NCBI RefSeq assembly: GCF_029227915.1
Contig: NC_079882.1
Coordinates: 6,572,001-6,636,000, forward strand
Direction: 5' to 3'
Length of the DNA: 64,000 nt
From: Hydractinia symbiolongicarpus
Lineage: Eukaryota > Cnidaria > Hydrozoa > Anthoathecata > Hydractiniidae
In this document: positions 20,101-32,000 of the stretch, one piece after another
Position numbering within the stretch: the stretch's first letter is position 1
How the letters are laid out: each line of letters begins with the position of its first letter
Translations under genes and position numbers: made by a program
The notes under the pieces: generated by a model
Database searches by the model: none
The model's input: only the letters and a program-made list of their open reading frames with translations
Told to the model about the DNA's origin: nothing

Positions 20101-23100
20101 AATACGTTTTATAAAAAATGGTGTTTTTGTATTTTACTTTTACCACTTTTAGGGCATCACTCCGCTTCCGGAAGTAAAATCTGGTATCGTCATCATGTTA
20201 GCAACATCAACATTTTACTTGTAAGTAAATTTAAGTAATTTTTCACTTTTTGATATGCATGTAAAATGCACATAAGGTTAGCTCTTAATGTTTACGTAGT
20301 TTAAACATTTCGTCAAAATAAAAATATCACAAGGAAGTTTATTCGAAAATTGCAGTTTGAAGCGCTGGATTACTTCACAACTTAAACTTTCTGGAAACAT
20401 ATTGGTGGCAAATGTTTTCCATTTAGTGTTGTACAGTCAGCTGACTGGCATTGGGGTGCAACTAAGACAGTAGGACAACCAGCATATGTCAGGGATGCTG
20501 CTCTTGCCACCCTGGTCATATGTATCATTGGGTTAATAGCTTACATTGTATATTCAGTAAGTATTTTCTTGTTTTTGTTTATAAACGATTCTGACACGAT
20601 GTATGGTTTTACTTCTCCTTTTTTCTGTAGATTTTTGATAGTAAAAGAACAGATAGAATAGCTAAGCTGCACAGAGAAGAAATGTAAGTTTATGTGAATG
20701 TAGAACCTAAGGAAAACGTGTGGTGATATAAACGCACTTGCTGGAATAAGCGCCCTCTTGAATTAAAAAAAGTTTAGGAATTTTCATAATGGCGTATATA
20801 CTGAAAATAAAAGAGTAAACAGAACTTTTACAGGTTGTTACCCCTTTTCAGCACGCTTTAATGACAAGGATAATGAGAAAGATTAATACTATGTGTTCTT
20901 TATCGAGACAGGATTTCTTGTTAGAAACACGTTATTGTCATTGTTGTTTTGTATGTAGGGTAAAACGACAAGTCCTCCACACTTTACTTTTGTTAGCGGA
21001 TAGACAATCGTTTAAACCAAAATCTCCACAATTGGACTCGCCTGATACTGCTAAACCTGAAGGTTAGTATACATTCCGATACTTCCTGATAAATCAGGAC
21101 ACATTGCAGGGTGCAGTATTCGTACTAAAATTTTATATGATTGGACACACCTTTTCAGAATATTTTTTTAAAGAAAATGGATTTGATTTTCTAAATAATG
21201 ACTAAAACTTGGTCAGAAACTGGGGTGCACCTTAAGAAGTCGAATATTAAGAAGACGTTGACCGTAACAAAAATGCCACCAATGCAAACTTCCTGAAGTC
21301 AAATTAAGGTGGAAATACACTTGCGAAATTAGCAAGTGTATTTCCACCTTAATTTAGTAAATTCATGGTAAATTCAAAGACAACCAAAAAAATTCGTATA
21401 TCTAAAGTTTTGGAAACCGTGTTATTCGGGGGACTTTACACCAAATATTCTTCCCGTTTTTTGCAAGAATTAAAAAAAAAACAAGTAAAAGAGAAAGTTT
21501 AGCTGAAACGATTGCTTTTATCATAGAAAAATAATGGGGAGAAAAATTTTGCGAGTTTCTCGAAAATTTTTCGAAATGTCAAAATTGCAAAAGTTAATTT
21601 AAAAAAATTCGCTGGGTTTTGACCTAGCGAGAATGTCTCTCAGGTTATTGATTTTTCAAAAGAAAATACTTATTAACGAAAAATTTTCTGAATTTAGAGC
21701 AAGTAAGTTTTAGCGCTTTTTCTTTTCTCGCTGAAAACGTGTATCAATTTGCACGTAAGACTTTTCGAAAACTATTATGTGCCAAAAAAACCCAAAAAGG
21801 AAAGCGTGGAAAGTATTTTTCTTTAAACTTTCCTTCTGTAGAAGAGGAACAGGCCGTCTCGAAGAAGTATTTTAAAGCATGGCACATGAAGAAGGGAATG
21901 CGAGGAATGCGCGAGAAACTAGACAGCGATGAAGGAAACGAACCGCTCATTGGTAATAATGAACAAACCAATCTGGAAGTAAAAGTAAGTTTTTTTTGTT
22001 CTTTTTTTTGTATTGGATGAACGCACTGTTAAAACGTTCGAGTCGTTCATTGTTTTTATCTGTTGTTGTTCAGTTTACTGTGAGGTTTACTGTGAGGTTT
22101 ACTGTGAGGTTTACTGTGAGGTTACTGTGAGGTTTACTGTGAGGGAACGCTGTTTAATGTTAGCAATTTGCACGAGAGTGAACTTTTGAGGCCTACTTTG
22201 TTTCGTGATGGCTTAATAACTATGGTTAATTGGTTGTAACTGTAAAATATAATTTCTTGGTACATTAAGGAGGACCCAGCCGAACACGAAGGAGAGGAAA
22301 GTAAATCAAAAATTGCTATTAAATGTGCTGGCATGCTCTTCACTGGTGTGGCTCTGGTAAGATCTCTGGTGTCTTCAAAATTCATCATTATGTATTATGA
22401 CAATTTTAAATAAAGATAGTGTGACCAGGCGACCATGGTCGGGGTCAATGCTATGATTCGCTTCTATCTGTTGTACAGTAAAACCTCTAGAAGTCTGAAA
22501 ATCTAAGTTGTTCCGGATGTTTCTTAAGAAGCGCAGAGGAACCTACCTTATCCACCTATTTGGTTCCTTTATATTTGATTTTTTAGGTGACATTGTTTTC
22601 TGACCCGATGTGTGACGTGCTGACAGCGCTCACAAATAAAAACAACAAATCCTACATCCCCATACCGCGTGAGTTGATATGAAGTTTCAATGTTTCATAT
22701 AATGCTCTGTTGTAGTAACACAAACATCACATATGTTGTAAAATTCAACATTTTCAATATTTATGTCCCTTACGTATGATTTCTAAACTAACGGTAATTA
22801 CGCCATATGGTTGTGCAGGAAGTCAATACAGTCAGGTTTAAGTTATCTGTATTCCGAATGTTATTACTTAGTCCAACATAATTGCTTTTAAAGAAATGGT
22901 TTTTTTAGCGTTCTATGTGTCATTCGTTGTAACACCATTTTGTTCCAATGCATCAGAGTTGGTTTCGTCATTGATTTTCGCCAGTAAAAAAACCCGCGAG
23001 ACAGCCACGATGACATTTTCGCAGGTTTGCTGTTAATTCTCATCCGTTATGTTTTTCCGCGTTCTGCAATCCATGCCTAATGATTTTGGAATAACACTTT

Positions 23101-24283
23101 TTTATAAGAAACATGGCGAGGAGCTGTTTTTAAACGTCTAACTTTCACTGCGACAGTTTCTTAATGGGTTTACCAACTAAATGAAATTTTAGTGAAATAA
23201 AATTAGTATATATCTGGATAGGCATGGGTTTGAGCGTTGGGTATCAACCTCTAATAAAAAAAAAGTGTTTGACTCGCTAAATGTTATAATGCAAGATCCT
23301 AGCCAATTGTCCAACCTTATTACTCTCTTACTTTATAGATTTTTGGTGCTGCGACTATGAACAACACTATGTGCTTAGCTATCTTCATGGCTTTAGTATA
23401 TGCGAAAGATTTAGAATGGTATTACGGTGCAGAGGTCATGTGTATTGTTCTTGTCCAATGGATGGTTGGTTTGATTAGTTTATCTAAAACTTACAAGGTT
23501 AGTGACACTAGCAAAACACTTGGTAGATTTCTGTCTTTGCTTATCCTGGCCATGCCGATTCTGAAGATATTTGTTTTGTCATCCTCTGAGTCAGTCATAA
23601 CCGTCATTCAATTGCCTTTGCAAAACAGTCCCAACCTCACTTACGTATTGTCAAAAGGAAACTGTTTTTCCCTTCATGCCTAATTTTGTTTTTTGAAGTA
23701 TGCCATATTTCTTGCATTTTTAAAACTTATTTTAGGGGGACCAATTCTCATTTCTTGCTAAAGTAAAGCTTTAAAGTTCTGTTTGTCCAAGAACTGACGA
23801 AAAACAGACGAAGAAGACTGGGAGGGGCATTTCCCGGCAACCAAAATGCAAAATTTCCCTATGTTTTACTTAAAATTCAATGTTTACATATTTTTTCTGT
23901 AAAACATATCAGCCTTCGTAATAAATTTTTCAGTTTCACGAGGCTATTTTCTTAGAACTTTTTTCTTATAAAAATTATGTTTCTTGTGCAACATTTGTTA
24001 TTCGACTGTTGTAGAATAAGATCTTGTATTGGCAACCTCTCTTGCGTCGTTTTGTTATACAATATGTGTTTCAAATAAAACGGTGACTGTTCTACTACTT
24101 CTGCGCGATTGTTTTATAACAGCCGGAAAAAGGAAAAATATGGCAACATTTGTTTGCATGTGATTATCATGCAAGTTAAAAAATTTGTTGTTCCAGGTGT
24201 GGATGGGTATTCCTGTGGTAGTGATGTATCTGGTCTGTGTTTTACTTGTCTATCTACTGGAATATGTAGCAGACTGGAAATGA
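14188..24283 (+). CDS. Na+/Ca2+ (cation) exchanger, plant-NCL/EF-CAX-like
   Basis: Sixteen exons join to exactly 505 codons: 14188-14238, 16187-16264, 16732-16801, 16879-16926, 18054-18156, 18236-18371, 20153-20220, 20427-20556, 20631-20683, 20959-21062, 21842-21984, 22270-22356, 22587-22668, 22909-23024, 23339-23497, 24197-24283. Exon 1 is a signal-peptide-like hydrophobic stretch (MQALCQLLIVVAIVIV). The first exchanger repeat has GGVVLPILGAVPDS (about residues 83-96). The second has TPFCSNASELVSS (about 393-405) and GAATMNNTMC (about 426-435). The acidic D and E in these motifs carry the ions in the CaCA superfamily. Several hydrophobic helices flank each repeat. Layout and motifs best match plant NCL/EF-CAX proteins, but the central cytosolic loop (about residues 240-350) is charged and I see no EF-hand. 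It probably moves Ca2+ against Na+ or H+ across a membrane. An unnoticed small exon in the 21063-21841 intron is possible. Confidence 0.85.
21301..21355. repeat. Perfect 24-bp inverted repeat (hairpin) in an exchanger intron
   Basis: Two perfect 24-nt complementary arms (AAATTAAGGTGGAAATACAC.. and its complement) are separated by the 7-nt loop GAAATTA. It lies in the intron after exon 10, on the transcribed strand. Confidence 0.97.
22073..22143. repeat. Short minisatellite, 12-bp unit
   Basis: About six tandem copies of TTTACTGTGAGG, one shortened by a base, in the intron before exon 12 of the exchanger. Confidence 0.95.
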
Positions 24284-26035
24284 AGACTGCAAATCGGGAA
24301 AGTTAGTTTTTTGGACAAGTTCAGTGTTTATAAACAAATTTTTGTTACTATAGTGGAATCTTAGGAACTGTAATGTTATTCTTGTATTTATAAGACACGA
24401 TAAAAGGAGCACAAAAATGACCGCCATTTTTGTCATAGGGGTAAATAGCCTTAATACATGCAAATGATTTTAGTTAAGAATCAGATTCTGTATACTTCTA
24501 AGTTTTTTAGGTAACAATAGCTACATTCCAAGTCCTTTAAAAATGTTGTTCAAATATGTATTTATTGAAAGAAAGTTAAGTTAGAGAATTTATGGATTGG
24601 AATTTTAACTACAATTCCCTTTCTACATGTCTTTATAAAATAGTACACAGTGTTATAATATTTTGACCGGATTATATCCAAAAATTACACCTAGCATAAT
24701 TATTTCTTGTAATTATCTGCACCCTTTCTACCTTAGGACGCGACAACTCTTAATTAAAAGCAGCCCTTCAATCTTTTGAAATACACTTAACTTGCTCGTT
24801 AGTAATAATTGGTGTTATTGGTATTCTCGACACTTGAATGTTATTCTATAGAAGTTCTTTTTCACGGAAAGATATTTTCCTGAATGTGTACACTCCCTAC
24901 ACGCCACAGAATTATTTTGTATCCTGCGCGAAATTATTTGTAAATTCAAAATATATGTACGTGTTTATTTGGTCGGAAAGCGAATAGGTTTTTTTTACAT
25001 CATTTATATCTACTTGTATACTATATGCACTATAAAATCCTATGTACTTACAGCAAATTAAATATATTTATTGTTGGAAAATTCTTCAATATTGTCTCGT
25101 AATGGTGCTACGAATTGTGTCCGGTAAAACCAAGTAGTCACAGGGCCGGAAAATTCCCATTTGCAGACCAATTTATCCCATGTCGCGCAACCTTGTACTT
25201 TACCGGACCGAATTTGAGGTTAAGTTGATTTTATAAACATAATCTACATTTATGTTCCAGTGTCGAACGCCTTGCTTAGGTCAATAAAAATTCCCAGTAT
25301 ATACTTATTTTCATCAAATGCTTTATATATTTCATTGTCGAGTTTATCAATCGCATAGTGTCAGTAGAAAGATCAGCTTGAAAACTAAATGATTTTTATA
25401 AAGAATATTATTTGCAGTCAAAATTACTAACATGTTCAAGTATTTTTGAGTTAGATGATTGCGAGGGAAGCTAACCTCATTATCGCGGATTCTTTTTCCC
25501 TTAAGCAAGTAACGTCATAGACGATATTAAGCGGGAAGCTCGTTATCAGATCAGAAGGAAAATGTGCGGGTGTTTTTTTTTGCGACAGACCACACTTTTT
25601 TCTTTTCAATCATTAAACGCAATCACAATTTTTGAGTACAGCACCTCTCTCAAACGGAAATTATCCAAGGGAAGAACTCTATATAACGGACAGTTCTCCA
25701 GTGCCACGTGAACATTTTGCTGAAATTTACTCCATTAAGGCAATGTTAGCGAATGTTTTTTTATTCAGTTATTTACTGGCATTTCTTTTTGACCAATGTA
25801 CTCAGAAAAATAGTTATTCGGTTTTATTCAAAATTTGTCTATTACTCCTACTGCAAGACAAAGAAAAGAAAACTCAAAGCAGATTTTCTTTAGGAAATCT
25901 TATAGGACAAACCTTTTAATTTTCAACTTTTCTAAAATCTCGACTGTTCTTGTGTTTCGTACCTACTGCTGCTAGTTCTATGGGACAAAAAAAAAAACAG
26001 TTCAAAAACTTTTTTTCGCAAATTTTATTTTATGT
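24284..26035. other. Spacer between convergent exchanger and eIF3h genes
   Basis: It holds both 3' UTRs and a LINE fragment (separate entry). Near 25117-25208 TCCGGTAAA and TTTACCGGA form a 9-bp inverted pair about 75 bp apart. An AT-rich tract with no other gene makes up the rest. Confidence 0.6.
25240..25440 (-). mobile_element. Non-LTR retrotransposon fragment (reverse transcriptase)
   Basis: On the minus strand, LIDKLDNEIYKAF and ILGIFIDLSKAFDT are the fingers/palm motif of CR1/Jockey-type LINE reverse transcriptases. An upstream NNILYKNH and FQADLSTD segment continues in another frame. Only about 200 bp is recognisable and it is frameshifted. Confidence 0.7.
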
Positions 26036-29000
26036 TTATATCTCCTCAGTTTTTTGTACACTTTCTGCAATAAATAATTTACTGAATGACTGTGAAGCAA
26101 ACTCGTTCAAGTGATCACAATACGTGGCTATCTGTGCTGTACTCAACAGATTTTCTAAACGAGGTGGCGGTTGTTGTGGACGGTAAATTTTGTTCACATC
26201 TTCTTCTGGAAGAAGGGGATCACCTCTTTGTTTTCGCATCTCGTTTTCTTGCATCTAAAAATATAACGATGAGGAAGATTACGACTATATCACACATGAC
26301 GAGCTAACGAAGTAGAGGATTAGCCCACATGGGCACAAAATCTACTCTACTGCAAAATTGTGACACAACTTCAATAATAGATTATGTTTTAATCTTTGAG
26401 CCAAACCGTGTAGGCTATAAGACATTTTCAGCGAAATCTGAATGTAAGAGGTTTGCTCGTTGATGTTCATACCTGAAGACAGGTTGGGAAAGAAATATTT
26501 GGAGAACTTATTTTTTGATTAGGATGCCTGAATAAAAAATTCCTTTTTAAATATTTCGCATCGAAAATGAAGTGTATATCACAACTAGCATGCAAACGAT
26601 TTGTTTCTTCTTTTTGCGATTATCAACCTCCGTCCAGTTTTGCGGAACTAATTTTGTGAGTAGAGAACAAATTAGCAAAAACAAGTCCCCCAAAATCTAC
26701 TCGAATTTTTTTTCCTTAATGTATATGGGCTCATAAAAATAAAGAAATACAGTGGAATCGCTCTAAAGCGGACACCATTGGTGCAAAAAAAAGTCTGTCT
26801 TATAGAGGTGTCCGCTTTATAGATATTGTATCCGAAAATCACTTTCAGAGCAAAATTTTCCCAAAAACATGACTTTTTTGTTTATATAGGTTTTTTCTTT
26901 GTTCTATTCCTTTCAAATCAAGGAAATGAGACCACATAATTTATAATTTGATGAATGTGAACTTGTATTATTCACACGCTCTACTGTTATACAAGCAAAA
27001 GCAAATATCAACTAACAATTACATTGTATCTTATATTTTATATACAATGGTTTTTCATGTGTTCGCTTTACACAGAGCTTTTTCAAGGGAAAATGTAAGT
27101 TTGTGCGAAAAAAATTGTCCGTTTTATAAAGTGTCCACCTTATAACTTTCTATTTTATAGAGATTTTCTTGTAAAAGTTTGACCTGAAATCAGTCCGTTC
27201 CAAGGAATAGTGTCCGTTATATAGAGGTGTCCGCTTTAGACCATGTCCCTTTAGAGAGATTCCACTGCATTGGAATAAAGTATTCCCCTGCTATACCGTC
27301 CAGGCGTTTATTTAGAAAAGAATTGAATCTCAGAGAGAAGGGCCTAATGGAAAAAGGAGCTGAAAGAATTTATTTCGCAGTTTTGTCAACATTTCTTCGT
27401 CAAACACTGCGCACTAACGTCACCTGTAAATTGTTGAAAAATAACTGCTCTTAGAAATTGTTAAACATATAGTTCAATCAGCAACGATTTGTCAAAGTTG
27501 CAGTTAAATCATCTGGAAAAAAAATTAGAGCTTGAAAATGTTCATTGTTGTAAATTCATTACAAGTTGCATTACAACGCGCGGGAATACATGCATACTAC
27601 AATTCACAAGAAATTTTAGATCCATAATGAAAGCTTAATTTTCAGTTGAATCTTCATCCACTACCATTAAACGACAAAAACTACAATAATGTTCATAATT
27701 TATTGGAAAAACGGTTTTTGAGGCTTTCTTCAAAGTCTGCCCCCCCCCCCCCCCCCCATGTTAATTGTGTTGATTTGTGCCCCAAAATACTGTCAGCTAC
27801 TTTGGAAAAGACTTCCAACCAAAAGTGAAGAGTGGGGGAAGGGGATGGGAAAAGTGTTTTTTTCAAAATAATCATGAACATCCTTACCCTTCTCTGTTTA
27901 TAAGCATCAATTTGTTGTTGCTGTCTTGCGACATTTCTTTGGTAGTTGTGCAGCTTTTGAGAGTCTTGACAAAGCTCATCAGCTCCTTCAATCAACAATT
28001 GCACATTTTTCTCCAAATAAGATCTAAAGTGATAGAAAAACTTTAAAAAACGTTGTTTTCTCTACGAGAAAAATGTTCATCATAACTCTCGTGAATCAAC
28101 ACATTGGCTTTTATTTTGAATCGATTTCAAAATCCATGAGAAAAAAAACATTCCTGTTTCAAAAGGATTTGAAAATCTAAAGTAATTTTGCCATACCAAA
28201 TAAAGTAGGACTGTTATACGTTCTACGCTCCCTACCCTGTTGCGAGGCTGAGAAATTCTTCTTTTACAGCAGGTGGTGAAGCTTCTTCTATTTCTGTGAT
28301 GAGGGTGTTGACTAAATTAGATGTTCTGATTGTGACCGGGACCTCTTCTAGCAAATTATTGAACGATATTCCTTTTTGTGTAAGACTAAATAATATATTT
28401 GATACAACAAAATGTGATAGGGCGGAACATGATTTGACTGACCAAAACGTTAAACAGAATGTCAAAATTAGTTCTAAAACTAAATTAACTGAATTTTAAA
28501 CAGATAGTGGTATTTTGGACAAATTTCAAGCTTTCGATGATGTCACAGAAAAACCTGCTACCATAAACAAAAATTTATTGATGTTATTTTGTGTTTGTTA
28601 TCATATAGGTGTTCCAAGTTCGATTCAATTTGAAAAAGCCTATCAAAAGTTATGCAGGAGGTGGAATCCACTCCTTGTGATATGTTCCAAAAAAAAAACA
28701 AAAAAAAAAACAGATAGAATATGGTTAACATGTTGCAAGGGAAAAAAATTCGCAGAGATTAAACGGCTCGGTTAGCAAAATTTGAATATCTTTTCAAATC
28801 AAAAGTTACGATACTTCGATAGTATGATACTTCAAAAGGAAGTTTGATTTGGTCAAGTAAAAAAAAAAACTTTTATCCCACCGAAATATAAGCCTTTGAA
28901 CAAAGGAAACTACATTAGGGAAATTACATCGTTGATATGAGCATAAAAATTAAGGAGAATTGAGAAGTTCAAGCAGGCGCGACAACACTTTAAAACACTT

Positions 29001-32000
29001 CCATTTTTAGTACTGGAGAAAGTTTAGCTATCGAATATTTCAAAATTCATAAATTTTAAGAATGGAAGAATGTATTATTTAAATAAGACATAAAATAATG
29101 TTTCACTAACCCTTCCGGTGTAAAATTTTTTTCACCGCTACTGTATAAATCCATCAGTTTTTTCGTAAGTCGATAAGCTTTAAAAGACAGCATTCCTTGG
29201 TTTGTTTGTAATGGATCTATTAAAAATAAGAAAGCACATAAGTAGATCTGTTTCAAAAGTCTACACATTTTATCCAAGTGATTAAAAAGAACCTGTGTTG
29301 CATGTATAAGGTGTAAGGAGTAACTCTATAATTGACTATATTTACTGCAGAAGTTCAAAAAGAAAAAGAATGTTACCATAAACAATCACAACAGATTCTT
29401 CAATTGACTTTTGATAGTTGAATTGTGATTCAACAAAAGTTTTGTTTAGGAATGACCCTAAGAAGGTGGACTGGTACCAACCAACATGGAAGTGATCGAC
29501 ATTAACATCTCGCAGTTTACGCATCATCTCGATTTGGTAGGATACTAGAAAAAGTCGATTTTATTGAAAAATTAAGATATCAGAAATAAAAACAGACAAA
29601 TTAATTGCAAACTTTTATACTGATTGTTGGTACCTACTGAAAGCAGTTGTTCAGATAAACTTTTCTTCCAGGTATCAAAGAAACGGTTTCTACAGTTTAC
29701 TATATAAATACAACGATGTATTCTGGCTATACATAATTGTTTACAAAATAAAAAAATAATCAAGTCAAAAGTAAATATAAATATAAGATATATAGTAATA
29801 AAAGTAAAAGAAGAGTTAGTGTTTTAAATTTTACTTACTTTCATCAAAGTCATCATCATCGTTGCGTGGATGGGGAAAACAATTTGTAATTTCCAAAGTT
29901 TTATCAGCTAAAAGGCCCAGAAGTACACCCTGCGCAATTTCTCCAGCACCTTCTTCATGACAGTGCTTTACTATTCGAAGAGCAACCTAAAAACAACATC
30001 ATAACAAAAGGAAAACTTATGTAAAAACAAATTGGGGAAAAGTGCAAAATTTTATACCCTATTAAGTTTACAATTTATTTTTTTGTTATGACAATGATGT
30101 TGATGCATGGCGTGCAAGTCTTAGGTAAGCTGAAAAAATTATTAAAATTTATAGTTCAAATGGACTTGTTTTAAATCTTTAACTTATATTTAAAAGCATC
30201 ATTTTTAAAATTGCATTAATGTCTGCTTAGAAGTTTGTTACTATAAACATATTTGTCAAAAACGGTAACGACTTCTTCCAAAATTTTCCTAGGTTAATGC
30301 AGAAGAGATATGGGTCAGTAGTATATACAATTAGGTTTATTTAAAACATACGGCTTATTATAAAAGGGTAATAAATTTTTCAACAAACCTACAAGATAAG
30401 TTTATAGGAGGGAAAAATTAGACTAATTTTTAATTTAAGTAATTTCCAGTATCAGTCTTTCCTGTAGAATATATTCCAATATTCATTTCATAAAAAATCT
30501 CTTTGATGTTTTCTGTTTCTAAAATTGACTACATGGATGCCTATCCCGTTGTGTTAGCCAATAACGCTGTCTGCTTGGGGTATAATTTAAAATGCCCAAC
30601 TTTGGGCATCCACTCTACAATATTATTGTGCTTTATTTTAAAATACTATAGCTTGAGTGCAGAGGATCCTGAGAATTAGTATAAAACATCATGCGAAAGC
30701 TCCATTTAAACGAGGGGTGCAAGTTATACTTAAATATTGGTGTTTGGCACACACTGATTTTTTTTTAATTTTTGAGTTTTATTCACTGACCGACTGACCC
30801 TGTTTCAGGGCTCAAATGACTCTAGCACCATATTATTCACAACAATTTGGTAAAATTTGCAATGTTCCATTAAAAATAGTCATTGAAATATCTAAACAAG
30901 ACAACACCATAACAGATTTTAGACGAAAAGTTCTTTTTGTGTGACAGTTTTAAAGTTTGGGAATGAAGATTTTATGAAAGATTCAGTCACAATTTGTGAA
31001 GATTTAACTGCATAAATGGTGTTTTTTTCTCAAACCATAATGGCTATGAAAAATACTGACCTGTGATTGGCTTAAAAGTATCATGTGACATTTTGCCAAC
31101 CAGGAGAAAAGAAAGATGGTTGGTGATTTGAAATACGTTAAGTTAGCCAAGTATACTTATTGCGAAAAGTGAGAAGAATATTTATAGCTACAGACCAAGG
31201 GTACAAAATTGCAGACCAGATTTTAAGTTCAGTAAGTATCAGGCAACATGTAGGGTACAAATGACAATTACGGACACTTTTACGGTCTTCTGCATCTTAA
31301 AACCACAAAATCTATTGAAATAATGAACCCATGGCTTAAAACAGGAGATTTATCTATTGACTATACATTGAATTACGGATACCTACATTTAATTACGGAC
31401 ACACTGCTTTTTGTATTTTAAAGGGTCAGCAGCCGCTATATTGTATTTATTAAGAAAAGAACATACAAAATTTACAATAAAATACACGAAGCTTTTCGTA
31501 AATAAAACTTTTACATCATCAGGTAAGTAATACTGCTATACAATAAAACCACTAAAATTTTTGCTGAAACTCTCAAAGGACTGTGAATAATGAGATGAGT
31601 AGAATAGAAAATAAAAATACATTAACGTTGTAATAAGAAATTATATTTTTACGTCACGCCCTTATGGAAAAGTAACAATCTGTTAGATTCAACTTGTTCG
31701 TTAAGAACAGGCCTTAACGACTTTATATAGAATGTCTCCAAAATTTTCCGCCTTAAACAGTTTTTAGGAGCGCAACTTAAAATTTTCTAATAAAAAAGAG
31801 TGTCCATCATTCGGGACAACATGATTATCTGGTTCGGACTTTGAAGACATTTTGTTATGTTCAGACCATCGTGTTTGCACATTTCGTACTGTTTCACCGA
31901 TGTATTTCACACTGCATGAACAAGTACCTTGTTAGATAACGCATGCTAAGTGCTTTATTTTATCTTTTAACGGAAAGAGAGTGGATTTTCTTAGTGTTCC

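Noticed and set aside
27740-27757. Quadruplex-forming element from the G run
   Set aside because: A single homopolymer run in an intron with no further G-tracts. It is simply a slippage-prone tract.
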